Source of the DNA: Clytia hemisphaerica
Lineage: Eukaryota; Cnidaria; Hydrozoa; Leptothecata; Clytiidae
Reading direction: 5' to 3'
DNA: 64,000 nucleotides
Assembly: GCA_902728285.1 (NCBI GenBank)
Contig: CACVBU010001134.1
Location: 1,097,731 to 1,161,730, forward strand
Shown here piece after piece: positions 22,191-33,187 of the stretch. The translations under genes were made by a program, and so were the position numbers. A model generated the notes under the pieces. The model did no database searches. It saw only the letters and a list, made by a program, of their open reading frames with translations, and was not told the DNA's origin. Every line of letters starts with the position of its first letter. The first letter of the stretch is position 1.

Positions 22191-23353
22191 TTGAGTAGTT
22201 TCTTATCCATGTAAGGTAAATTGTACAAACGTTTTCGTAACTCCTTTTTAGCTATGTATACTCGGTTATGTAAACCCTAGCTAAAATAAAAATTGCTACC
22301 AAAACAGTTTCAGAAGCTTCTTAACTCTCTGACTTTTTATTTTAAATTATGTAATATATTCAGATACGTAATTGAATAATTTATGTAAGATCTACTTTTC
22401 ATAGTTTTTACATATTTTCACAGCACGCCTGTTAATGTCAAGCTGAGAGTGTTTTTTTGTGGTCCGAAATCTATTGTTGAAACAAAAGTTGAACAATGAA
22501 ATATCAAAAGTAATTACTCTGGTTTGAATTTGTTAAAATCAAGAGTAAAATTAAGTTTACCCCCCAGACCAGGCAAACTTTTTCACTGTTCAGATTTTTC
22601 TATACCCCGGAGAATATACATCGACACCCATGTGCGAACATTTTCTGGAGGAGCCCATTATTAAAACGTTCTTTTTTTCTATGATTTTTTATTCTATTTG
22701 ACTAATTTTAATTTACTTTACACAGCAAAAATAAGGAAATGATGAATTGAAATAATGGAAAAGAATTGTAACATCTAAAACACACTAAAACCCTCTTCTC
22801 ACAGACCCGGTAGAATTTTTTCAGCCAGTGGGGGTAAAAATAACGGACTGAAACTCGATGGGGATCGATATCCGCTTATTTTCTATGACCGGGGATTTAA
22901 ATTCATTTGCTTTCAAATTCAGTGGGGATGGTAAAAATAACATAATATTTTGCAGTGAGGATTGGTTTATTTGATTATTTTCAGTGGGGACGAAAATTGG
23001 GGTATAATTTTCCACCGGAGACGATTTTTTGGCCAATTTTTTTCCAGTGAGTTTGTGAGAAGGGGTGTTCTAAAGCTTACAAATGGTAAGTTATTCTCCA
23101 ATCAAATTTACAGGAATGAATGATCAGAACCCAACCGTATCGTCTAGCTTTTCTAACACGCTTTTTAAAGTTCGTTCATCTAATGTTTCCAGCTCATCCA
23201 AATAGACTTAAACGTATGCGTAATTTTATCGTTCTTTAAACCACTATTCGTTAAACACATGGTCGGGGTTTAGGATGGCTTAATATGTCGTTCTTTGTTA
23301 GGATTAGGGTTAGGATTTGTCGTTCTCTAAACAAATTTTCTTTAAAAAAAGAT
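22191..23353. other. Intergenic gap between STARD7 and the lectin genes
   Basis: STARD7 (plus) and the lectin gene (minus) converge here. I see one MITE (22793-23067) and AT-rich filler, no exon. Confidence 0.6.
22793..23067. mobile_element. MITE with TIR cttctcacagacccggtaga
   Basis: Starts ccctcttctcacagacccgg and ends tttgtgagaaggggtgtt. The interior repeats (C/A)AGTGGGG words. A shorter, related copy lies at about 26620-26741. Confidence 0.7.
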
Positions 23354-26300
23354 TTAAAAATTGAATTCACAAATATAAGGTCTTATAAATCCGCACGTCG
23401 AGGTACTCCAATACTTGGTGAATGGGTTCAAAAATACACAATCTGATGGCGATGGCTGCCCTGATAACCATTTTTTGTAGCATGTTGTTGCGCCAGACAC
23501 CCATTTAAAGGTTCCTTCAACATCTTTGTCATTATAACCAATCCATGTTCCACTAAATCCTCTGGAAAAGTAAAGTAAATGTACAAATGGGAAGAAATTT
23601 TGGCGGGAATTTAATTTGGCGGATGCTGAAAAAGTTTTTTCGTAGGAAATTTAATTTGGCGGATCAGGGAAAATGCTAATTTTGGCGAGAATTTAATTTG
23701 GCGTATGACGGGCGGGGGTCAGTGACAAAGAAAATCCTGCAAGATCAACAAGTCGCTCAAGAACACCCATGCTCCCCCACTCTGTTTACATTGCATTTGA
23801 CAGTGAATTAACTTACCTGTTTCCACTCTCTCGAGCGAGAAAATCATTTTCAGCTTCTGAGTCAATAGTTACTAGACTTCCTTTAAGTTGTTCACAAAGT
23901 TGTCGAGCAATATCCCACGTTGAAAGTCTTTTAAAGAATCGATAGCTCTTTCCACCACCGTTCGGATTGAAATATGGTTTCTTGCAAACATATCCAGCCT
24001 ATTGAATTGTAGAAAATGTTTCATCGTGTGTTTTGTATTTATTAAGCATTTTTATCGTCAGTGTGGATTCCTAAAAAAAACTTCTGTGTTAGGTGTAGCT
24101 TTTCGGAGAGAACAAATCTTTTAGGAGAAACATTTTTTATCAGTGTGATTGGAAAAAAAGTCAGGTTTTCACCTGTTTTATTCTTAGAAAACTTGTTCAA
24201 AGTGTTGTCAAATTTTAGCGTTTTTTCTATCAAAAGACAAATATCCGTTATTCTGTAACACTATGCAACACAATATTCATTTCTGCTCATTTTTAAACAA
24301 AATTCACTAAAATTTTGAAAATAAATACTATCTGACCTTTAGTTCACAGTTTGCATCGTTCCAATATCCCGTTTTTCGTTGGTAAACACAGTGTTCATTC
24401 CCGGCGTTGTTCGGTTCTCCAGCAGCGAAAAGAGTGAAACCAAACTCGGTATGGTCTGTCCATTTGAATGATCCTTCGTTGACAACGTCTGTGTAACCAA
24501 TCCAAAATTTCTCCAAACCTCGTCTATAAAGAAGATAAATTTGATCTCTTTTTATATGTAGACAGTGAGATTTTTGGTCTTTGTAATATTGCAACAAAGA
24601 TTTTACTGTAAGGAAGCTAATTTTCACGATTGGTATGGTAAATCGTTTCATGCATTTTGTCTAAAAGTGAGCGCTCTGACACAAATTAATATGGATAATT
24701 TCGAAAAGTATGAAATTAGTTCTCAACAATATTGTTCCTTTAAGGTATGTTTCTAAGTTCGCTTTTTGAGGAAATTCAAATAACAAACCACGTAACATCC
24801 TATTTGAAAAGGCCTTTTTCCTGCCTTTCTCTATGAGGATCATTATTTTTCTAAAATCTTGGTGAATAATGTATATTAAGACTTTGGCCAAAACCTCTCA
24901 AAGGGTTCCAAACGTCAAATCTACCCAAAACTTACTAGATTTCATGTCACAGAGACAAGGGTGTATGTGAAATTGAGAATATTCTACCAAAACTTACTTG
25001 TTGACAGCTTCATAATGAATGAACCTCGATTCGTCAATGTCTTTAAAACTGACAAGCTCAGCACCTCTGTATTGACACGAAGCTTGTGCTACAGCCCAGG
25101 ATACCTTCTCAGTTCCGATGTAATATTTGTGATTCTCAAACTCAATCATATCGACATGGAATGGCATTTTACATACAGACGCAAATTTAGCGGTTAAGCA
25201 TTGGTGATCATTCCAGGTCCCATCGTACCGAGAATGAGCACAATCTTCATTGTTATAATTATTTGGTTCACCAGCTGTCCAGTTTTCGTAGAATAAAGTA
25301 GCACCATCTACAGCAATAAATTGTCCTTCTGTCTGTTTGTCGTTTAGTCCAAGCCAAAAGTCGTGTATTCCTTTCCTAATGATGATCAATAAGAAATACC
25401 GTATTACCTAAAAAAACATCGTGGTACCTGGGGAAGACTAAATTGGGTACAAGGAGCTGCCACTACAGCACTGTTAAGAGTTGGTTTAGGTTTAAGCAAA
25501 AAACAGATATTAAAGGTCAAGAATTTCTAGTGAGTATCTGTAAGATTCCGATAAGCATTGTTTTTTGGGATGCGGTGTGGCCTTTAGAACGCAGCATTTA
25601 TTAGAGGGAGGCACTCTGTTTTTTTTTTTTTTTTATCTATAGGTATTACAAATCTAAAAGTTCCTAGCCTCCCGCAAAAGGACCACAGATCATACCGGCA
25701 GGAGGAAGGAGCCCCAAATAAGCTAAACAATAGAGCGCAGTAATGACTAAAAAAACTAACTACAGAGGATAATTATTAACAAAATGGAAAAACAAAGAAC
25801 TAGGAGAGCAAAAGACTAGAATAACGGTCCCTCAAAACGTCCAGCATCACGGATAAATTTTATCGTTATGTTCAATATATCATGATTTTGGACAATGCTA
25901 AAATCGGGGTCGCCATAAAAAAGTACTCTACACAATGTTTTGGAATTAAATGGAAACAAGGTTATGTCAAGTTGTAGAAGGCTGTCAAACATTACAAGTC
26001 TGTCATTGGAGTAATCAGTGCAATGCATTAGGAAATGCTGTGTCATTTCTAAAGAATTACTTCGACAGTTGCAGAAGGGGTCGATTGTGTCTGCAAAGTT
26101 ATGTCTAAATTTGTGGTCCCGAAGATGACTGAAACCAACCCTCAATCGGTTAAGAAGAACCACGCCATCGTTGTCAGCAACTCTGAAAATTGAGTTAGCG
26201 CAAGGTCTAAAATACTTAAGAATTGCTTGTTTAAATAATGAGATAGAAGGAAGATTCCGTATATTATCGCCCAGGTTATTCCATTCATTGATGCAAAAAA

Positions 26301-27306
26301 GAAAAGAAGAGGCACGATAACGTTCAGTCCTACAAAAGGGTGCCTCCTATGGTGGTTTTATCCTCCACCCTGCCCTACGTTCCTCCTCCCCTCTCTTTGC
26401 AGGAAGAACATTTGAGAGATAAGCTCTTTTCAAGAGAGGTTAAGGTGCCATTTTTACAATGAAGCATTTACCAATACCATTATATGAGTTAAGATATGAG
26501 TAATCACAGACCTCAAAGTCACATATATTACAGAAACACGAATCTGTTAGAGGATATCAGCAACTTAGAATGGAGTTCTTTATAGAATCACTGCTGACCA
26601 GCTGTATATCGAAACAACCCGTTCTCAAAGACCCGCTAGAATCTTTTTCAGCCAGTGGGGTTAAAAATAACTGACCATGACGATATTTTGGCCAATTTTC
26701 CTAATGGGAAGGGATCCCAGTGGGTCTGTGAGAAGGGGGTCTGTATCACAGTCCTCTACAAAAGTCGCACATATTACAGGATCCCGGCAACCAAGAATAG
26801 AAGTCCTTTATAGAATCATTGCTAACCAACTATATACCGAAAGGAGATATACGATACTTACTGTTTAGCTGTCTGATAAACCAGATTCCATTCCGATAAA
26901 TCTTTGGGTACAAAGAGATGTCCACCTCGCCATTGGCATCTAACCTCAGCATCGTTCCAATTATACAATGTCTTCTCAAAATAATAGTCTGTTCCAAAGC
27001 GAGGAAGTAGGTTCTCTTCTAAAAAATGAGTTGCACAAGTAAGCATTTTTCACGGTTACTAATTGGTTATATGACCCCTCAACTGTTTATAAGGGATTTT
27101 CAAATACACTGACATTAAACATTGAACTATATTATCTCTCGATGCAAAAAATGGTTGCGTATCTTAAATCAATATATCCTCCACATTTAAAAAACAAGAT
27201 GCGGACCAACATAATTACATAATCACATAAACCAAATCTTACCTGCGATTATGAAGTTTAGGAAAAACAAGCAGTAGATGACGGATAAGAAAATACACAA
27301 CCTCAT
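23354..27306 (-). CDS. Secreted triple C-type lectin-domain protein, copy B (six exons)
   Basis: Exons on the minus strand: 27306-27243, 27018-26862, 25375-24998, 24523-24337, 23998-23817 and 23561-23354. All have GT..AG borders and matching phases, giving 391 aa. Residues 1-21 are a signal peptide (MRLCIFLSVIYCLFFLNFIIA). Three C-type lectin domains follow. CTLD1 (~23-137) and CTLD2 (~138-265) each keep EPN (110-112, 236-238) and WND (128-130, 254-256), the calcium and mannose-type sugar ligands. CTLD3 (~266-391) has QPS at 358-360 and no WND, so it probably does not bind sugar through calcium. No membrane segment or anchor is seen, so it is likely secreted, perhaps for microbe or self-glycan recognition (inferred). 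It has the same exon lengths (64, 157, 378, 187, 182, 208) as its tandem partner upstream. A LINE sits in intron 2. Confidence 0.92.
23588..23712. repeat. Partial aatttaatttggcgga repeat in lectin B intron 5
   Basis: Three degenerate GGCGRGAATTTAATTTGGCG units, resembling the ends of the AAATTTTCGCG element at 63323-63741. Likely a decayed MITE remnant. Confidence 0.5.
25619..26346 (-). mobile_element. 5'-truncated LINE (non-LTR retrotransposon), ORF2 C terminus
   Basis: On the minus strand a continuous frame (about 26346 to the stop at 25816, ~175 aa) reads PFCRTERYRASSFLF..., WNNLGDNIRNLPSISLFK..., LLNRLRVGFSHLRDHKFRHNF..., DPFCNC...ETQHFLMHC and ends ...FIRDAGRFEGPLF. This is the conserved C-terminal end of a jockey/CR1-type reverse transcriptase, with its CNC..(S)..E...H.L.HC zinc-knuckle-like motif. 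The poly-T at 25619-25634 is the poly(A) tail of the element. It inserted in intron 2 of lectin gene B, same strand as that gene. The 5' part with the RT core and endonuclease is absent. Confidence 0.85.
26620..26741. mobile_element. Short copy of the ctcacagaccc MITE
   Basis: Starts ctcaaagacccgctagaatc, includes cagccagtggggttaaaaat and ends gtgggtctgtgagaaggggg. It is a shortened relative of the element at 22793-23067 and lies in lectin B intron 2 next to the LINE. Confidence 0.65.
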
Positions 27307-27414
27307 TTTTACCAAGTATTTATCCTTGGTTCCTCTCCAAAATTTACTGCTGTAAGCTCTCAACAAAGAACTTAGCTCCTTAAGCTCTGTAATGTATTTT
27401 ATGTTTTTATCTTG

Positions 27415-27434
27415 CCCTTTTATACCCTTTTATA
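27415..27434 (-). promoter_or_regulatory. Tandem TATA boxes of lectin gene B
   Basis: On the minus strand two adjacent TATAAAAGGG words lie 109-128 bases upstream of the start codon at 27306. The partner gene has a TATAAAAAG at the equivalent distance, so this is a conserved core promoter. The start site would lie roughly 25-30 bases downstream. Confidence 0.65.
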
Positions 27435-27884
27435 CACCCTGGCTAGCCACTTTTTTTAGAAACCACGAGGAATTCGCACCACATGATTGAATAATCCTCA
27501 TTTAAAGTGATAAAAAAATTCTATAACGATTGTTTGATTCCATGGACGTTCATTCTACATAAGCTGCCATCTATTTTGACGTTTGGAGCTTTTGAATGCT
27601 TCCGTTTCCAGCAACCATGTTAGATAAGGTTTCACATAAAATTGAATCTAATTACGCTCATAGAAAAACAAATTAATTGATTAATCAACTTGTAAAAATA
27701 GAAGCACGAGGAGTAATTTAGGTTTTTCAAAAGATGATTAGCAAGTGAGGTTGGTTTGGATAACGAGTTCTTTCTGTAAATATAGAACGTGGTCAAGTTG
27801 TCCTTTATCTTTACCTAGCAAGAAATAGTCCAGAAAAACATTGGATATGGGGAATGGAGGATATGACATTTTTTGGAAATTTAG

Positions 27885-28050
27885 CCCCCGGATATTGTGA
27901 CTTTTGATTCCCCCGGACAACAAATCTAACCCTCGGACAAGCATCAGTTGATCCCCCGGACATTCATAATCACCCCTAAACAAAGTAGTTTTGCCCCCAA
28001 ACAAGGCAAATTTTGTGGATTTTTCACTACCCCCGGACAATATATCCAAT
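27885..28050. repeat. Degenerate CCCCCGGACAA repeat tract
   Basis: About six irregularly spaced (25-35 bp) CCCYCGGACA/CCCCCAAACAA units. Looks like the body of a decayed MITE; clear end repeats were not found. Confidence 0.6.
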
Positions 28051-28489
28051 ATATCCTCCACCCTCATGTACGAAATTTTTCTAGATGAGCCCAATCTAAT
28101 TATCCTCGCTACATCATCAATCAAAGCGCTTACAGAGATGATCTTGTAAAGCTGGAGATTGGAAAAAATGAAATAAACAAAGGAAAAACATATTAGTTAT
28201 TTCCATGAAAAGTTAAAGCACTGGGGTGCAATCTGACTGAAAAGTAAAGAACTAGGAAAATATTTTTCTTCCATTGATTTCTTTTCTATTTTATGTAAAA
28301 GTGAAATAATGAGATAATAAATTGAATCACTGGAAAAATCCTATAACTCAGAACAAGGTATTTTTCAATTTGCCTTTTAAATTAAACTTACAGTCAGCTG
28401 TAGAAAAGCATGTAAATTTTCAGTGGTTCTCCTAGTCAGATACCGTCTAGTTCCACTTTAAATTAACCAATCTACAATCATGGTCGAAA

Positions 28490-28735
28490 TATATTGACAT
28501 TATATTGGTTGTTTTAACGGTTTTCAGAATTTAAAGTTCGGGCGAGAATGGCGATTTCAGGATTTCCACTTTAGTTCACTGGATATTTCAATTTTGGAGG
28601 GCTTAAGTGGCTTCCAGGCTATATTCTCAGCCTCGTTGGAACTTTTCTGAGCTTTTGGATCCTGAGATCCTAAGGTCCTAAGTCTTTAAGTCTAATGTTA
28701 AAACTCAGAGTTAAAACTCTACTTTCCAGCCCTAA
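28490..28735 (+). repeat. Dispersed repeat, copy 1 (second copy at 43770-44005)
   Basis: Shares, in order, aaagttcg..caagaatg, ggctatatt, gagcttttggatcctgagat, cctaaggtcctaagtc and gttaaaactcagagttaaaa with 43770-44005 in the same orientation. Confidence 0.8.
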
Positions 28736-28788
28736 TTTATGGCACTTAATAATCACTTGCGTTTTTAAGATTTTGAGGGAATTTCCCT

Positions 28789-28794
28789 TTTATT
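28789..28794 (-). terminator. Poly(A) signal of lectin gene A
   Basis: AATAAA on the minus strand, 60 bases after the stop codon at 28854. Confidence 0.6.
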
Positions 28795-28853
28795 CCAAAT
28801 ATTATGGCCAGCATTGTACTTAATTAAGAAATCTAAACAAATCCTAAAATAGC

Positions 28854-31800
28854 CTAAAAGTCAAATTCGCAAATATAAGCTCTTGTAGGTGCGCACGTCG
28901 TTGTAACCCAAGCCTGTGCGAATGGAGCCAGAACTGCACAGTCTTCAGGTGACGGTTGTCCTGGTAACCATTTTTTGTAGCATGTTGTTGCGCCAGACAC
29001 CCAATTGAAGGTTCCTTCCACATCTTTGTCATTATAACCAATCCAAACTGCACTTAAACCTCTGGAAAAGGAAAGCAAAAGTGTTTTTGAACTTAAAGAC
29101 CAATTTAGAGATCATAATATTCGCAGTTTCGCAATTGAATATAATCTCACACTCGAGAGTCAAGGGCAATAATGATTTTACGATGCAAACGGGCCAGTTG
29201 CCAATTCCATATTTCTAAGTCGTGTGTTCAGTGATCCATCATCGAAGGTGTAATGTAATTATTGGGTTTGAGGATATATGTTCCTTTGAATTACCACGGT
29301 AATATACTATAGTATTCTTAATTCTTAATTCTATAGGAAGACATCACCAATTTTACCAACTTTTTAAATGGAATATGTATGATCTCACAGTGGCGGTTTA
29401 TGACGAAATTGGGGAGTAAAGATAAACAAAATGGAAGTTAAAGGTGAATTTAACCTCAGCAGAAAATTAGTTCAGGGGATGGTGCGAAATCCCATTGGCA
29501 TAACAAAAATCAGAAAAATTTCCTCTGCATTCTGTTCTAAAAGAATTAGCAATATTCAGTTAACAATGAATTCACCTACCTTATTAAACTTTCTTGAGAG
29601 AGGAATTTATTTTCCGCTTCTGAATCGATAGTCACCAGATTTCCCCCAAAATGTCCACATGTTTGTTGTGCGATATCCCAATTCCTCCATTCTTTAAAGA
29701 ATCGATAGCTCTTTCCACCACCGTTAGGATTGAAATATGGTTTCTTACAAACATATCCAACCTATTTAATTCGAGTGGAAAATGTTTCATTTGTGTGTTT
29801 TGTGTTTTATTAAGCATTTTTATCGCTTACAAAGTCAGTGTGGATTCCTAAATTTGTGATGGATCCAAAGTTTGGCGGAGCAACAAATGATAAATAAAGT
29901 ACCGTAAGTTGGTCTAATCTCGACATCCTTCTTTTATTTCCGACACCCTTCTTTAGAGATAGGAATAATATGAAAGTTGGAAACGGTGATTGAAAAAGAA
30001 TTTTTCCTCTCTTACCACTAAAAAAAGAAAAATAGTTTCAACCTTTCTATTATCTTCAGCTCTAGAAAAGGGTGTCAAATTTAGACGAGGGATGTCGACA
30101 TTAGACCAAATTACGGTAATGCGGTAGATTCTTTTTCAGACATCTACACTCCTGCCCGGGAGTCAAATTAGTTCCAATAAGGGTCGTAAAATTCACAAAA
30201 ATTTCCTTTCTTTTTTCCTTTTTAGTCCCGGTAAGGGTCCAAGGGTCGAAATTCGGGCGGTACACCCCGTCAGTTCGCAACCCTAGTACCCCCCCCCCCC
30301 CCGAGCACTCCTGCCTTACCCAGTGAGAATATTTTAGAGGGTGAAATAAAGACACCATAACACTTATTTCTATGGCTGAGAAGCTTTAATTGCTAAACAG
30401 ATCAAATTTCCAAAGATTTTCCGAAATTTCAGAGAAGTTAAGATAGATTAACGTGTCGAGTTTGAGTTGAATTACAGGGCATACTTCTTATTGGGGAAGA
30501 TCTGTTAGCCAATTTTAAAGGAAGTAGCCCGGCTGGCACACGACGTTGTCTCGACGTTCATCTAACACTAACGTTATATGGACGTTGTGAACGTCAAATA
30601 AACGTTGAAAAGACGTTGCGTGCCAGCTGGGAGTAGAGTAAACAACGCCTGACCTTTAGTCCGCAGTTAGCATCGTTCCAATATCCCGTTTTTCGTTGGT
30701 AAACACAGTGTTCATTACCGGCGTTGTTCGGTTCTCCAGCAGCGAAAAGAGTGAAACCGTGCTCTGTATGGTCTGTCCATTTGAATGATCCTTCGTTAAC
30801 AACGTCTGTGTAACCAATCCAAAATTTCTCCAAACCCCGTCTAAAATGAAGAGAATGGGTCAAAATATTGATATTTTATTCGGATGAATAATTACTGCAC
30901 TGTCAGGATTAGAGATGTTAAAGTAATAAGAAATTTTGAATTAAGTGATTTCTCTTGGAAAGTTTGTAAGCTGTACTTTCTCAAAGTATGTTGCTACTGT
31001 TGAAAATATCAGAAATCACGTCACCGAGACAGGGGTGTATGTGAAATTGAGAAAATTATCTCACAACTTACCTGTTGACAGCTTCGTAATGAATGAACCT
31101 CGATTCGTCAATGTCTTTAAAACTGACAAGTTCAGCACCTCTCAAATGACATAACGCCTGTGCCTCACTCCAGGTAACTTTTTCGGTTCCAACGTAATAT
31201 TTGTGATTCTCAAACTCAATCATATCGACATGGAATGGCATTTTACATACAGACGCAAATTTAGCGGTCAAGCATTGGTGATCATTCCAGGTCCCATCGT
31301 ACCGAGAATGAGCACAATCTTCATTGTTATAATTATTTGGTTCACCAGCTGTCCAGTTTTCGTAGAATAAAGTAGCACCATCTACAGCAATAAATTGTCC
31401 TTCTGTCTGTTTGTCGTTTAGTCCAAGCCAAAAGTCGTGAATGCCTCGCCTAAATTAAGGCGAAAAAATATCCTATCATAGTCATACAGAAAGGTATAAG
31501 CATTGACTTCCAAGCCTGAAGGGATAGACACGAGACTCCTGGATGGGAAGTGACGCCACTTATTTCCCATCCAGAACGTCCGCGTGTGGTTTTTACACAA
31601 ACGCCGGATTGGAAGTAAAAATCTATCGCTAGATTTCAAAAAATACAGTCCTAAAAAAATAAAGGAACCGCTGGATACAATCCATTGTCATGAATGCTGC
31701 GCGTTCTAGGCACGTTCTGGGAAATAAGTGGCTTCACTTTTTCTTACCCAAGAAAGGTTAGAGATTCTACTAATTCTAAGTTCGTTAACTACTGATAATC

Positions 31801-33062
31801 GCAAAAATATAGAAAAAAATTGTCTAGAATTATCATGACGTAAGCCAGAATGCTTAAAGTATTTTCATCACTCCGGAGAAACATTCTATAACTTAAATAA
31901 TACTACCACGCAAACCATTTATAGCCTCACTTTTAGATTTGCTTGTTACTGCCTTTTCTTGCATATAATCAAACATTTCATTAGCCGACCCAACGACTCT
32001 ACCAGTTTATAGTTAGTTATTATAAAATTATACCCTTCTTACAGGCGCTTACACAGGAAAAATCTGACCATGGAAATTCACAAGCATGGCTCAAGCTTTC
32101 AAAAAAAATCTTGTCCTGTTTAGAAGCCAAATTGCTTACCAATTGCTTATTATTTGCAATTCATTACAAATAGCTTTTAAATCAGACGGTATTTTTAAAC
32201 GGTACTTACTTTTTAGCTTCTTGGTATATTCTATTCCATTCCCCTAAATTTTTGGGTACAAATAGATGTCCACCTCGCCACTGGCATCTAACCTCAGCAT
32301 CGTTCCAATTATACAATGTCTTTTCAAAATAATAGTCTGTTCCATAATGAGGGACAAGATTCTCCTCTATAAGAATAAAGAAGATATAACTGTTTTGTAT
32401 TAAACATATACTCTCATCATATCAAGCATGCATGCGCAAAATTACCGGCTTTGATTCAGTCCACTTGCCTTATGTGCACTCGGTTTTGCTACCATTTAAA
32501 AACCATGTTAGCATGCAAAATAAATTGACAAAAAATCCCATTCTATTGGTTTAACCTATAGGATTTGAATATCCCTATTGCAAACCTTTTGAATAACAAC
32601 CAATAACAAGCAAACAATTTTGCATCCTAATTAACACATAAGTTATGCTCTCAACTCTATCAGAGTCCCACTGAGATAGGGACGATATACCTTTGTTTTG
32701 TATAACATTCCCATATTCCTGCACTAAGATTCTCGTCACTTTTCCGGGATTCTTCTGCTATTTTTACCGGGAGGGCCAGCATGAGATTTGAAAGGGTTTT
32801 CTTATAGAGGCAATGGAAATCTTTTGTTTACTTTACAAAATGCCTAACTTTCTGAAGCTCATTTCTCAACTTCCCGGAGTTTTGGTCTTTTTCGGGTAGA
32901 AAAGTGGCAGAGGAATCTTAGTGTGGGGAATCTTATGCAAAAGACTGAAACTGAAACTGAGAGCGGGCTTATTATACCTTATTTAAAGCAAATCTTACCT
33001 GCCATTACGAAGTTTAAGAAAAACACGCAGAAAATAGTGGATAAGAAGTTGTACCACTTCAT
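28854..33062 (-). CDS. Secreted triple C-type lectin-domain protein, copy A (six exons)
   Basis: Minus-strand exons: 33062-32999, 32366-32210, 31449-31072, 30840-30654, 29761-29580 and 29061-28854, phases consistent, 391 aa. Signal peptide 1-21 (MKWYNFLSTIFCVFFLNFVMA), then three C-type lectin domains. CTLD1 has EPN 110-112 and WND 128-130. CTLD2 has EPN 236-238 and WND 254-256. CTLD3 has QPS 358-360 with the WND site lost. Each domain keeps the W(I/L)G core and the paired cysteines. The first two domains are predicted to bind calcium and mannose-like sugars. Tandem paralogue of the gene at 23354-27306, same strand, with about 1.5 kb between stop and next ATG; the two genes share exon lengths and TATA placement. 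Introns 2, 3 and 4 contain young MITEs absent from copy B. Secretion and a recognition role are inferred from family knowledge. Confidence 0.93.
29900..30119. mobile_element. MITE with TIR taccgtaagttggtctaat, TA target site
   Basis: Starts TACCGTAAGTTGGTCTAATC and ends ATTAGACCAAATTACGGTA, with mirrored CGACATCC/GGATGTCG type motifs. The flanking TA at each end suggests Tc1/mariner-type mobilisation. Lies in lectin A intron 4. A second copy is at 39007-39237. Confidence 0.85.
30288..30302. repeat. Poly-C run
   Basis: About 15-16 consecutive C in lectin A intron 4, followed by gagcactcctgcc. Its exact length is likely unreliable in any assembly. Confidence 0.85.
30526..30637. mobile_element. 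Short MITE, TIR cccggctggcacacgacgtt, AACGTT-rich
   Basis: The left end GGCTGGCACACGACGTTGTC and right end GACGTTGCGTGCCAGCTGG are inverted. The ~110-bp interior repeats ACGTT / AACGT words. It ends only ~17 bases from the donor of lectin A exon 4. Confidence 0.8.
31490..31775. mobile_element. MITE, copy 1 of an inverted pair
   Basis: Contains gagactcctggatgggaag, gtggtttttacacaaacgcc, aatctatcgctagatttcaa, aataagtggcttcact and ggttagagattctac. The reverse complement of this series occurs at 33630-33940. Lies in lectin A intron 2. Confidence 0.8.
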
Positions 33063-33178
33063 TTTACCAAATATTAAAAGCAAATCTTAGTTTTCTTCCC
33101 TTATTGGTGCTTTCAGTTTCCAACGTAAGTTGGACTTAACTGTTTATGCTCTGTAATGGATTTGGTTTTATTCTTGAT

Positions 33179-33187
33179 CTTTTTATA
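33179..33187 (-). promoter_or_regulatory. TATA box of lectin gene A
   Basis: TATAAAAAG on the minus strand, 117-125 bases upstream of the ATG at 33062, at the same place as the TATA pair of gene B. Confidence 0.6.

Larger units (their letters stand above)
27435..28788. other. Spacer between the two lectin genes
   Basis: Holds the upstream region of gene B, a CCCCCGGACA-rich repeat (27885-28050), a dispersed repeat copy (28490-28735) and the 3' flank of gene A. No exon is recognised. The open frame at 27738-28124 (minus) is an artefact of the repeat. Confidence 0.65.

Noticed and set aside
27738..28124. 128-codon minus-strand frame with DILSGGSE and RGLDLLSGG repeats
   Set aside because: Made of CCCCCGGACA repeat units; not conserved-looking protein and no splice context.
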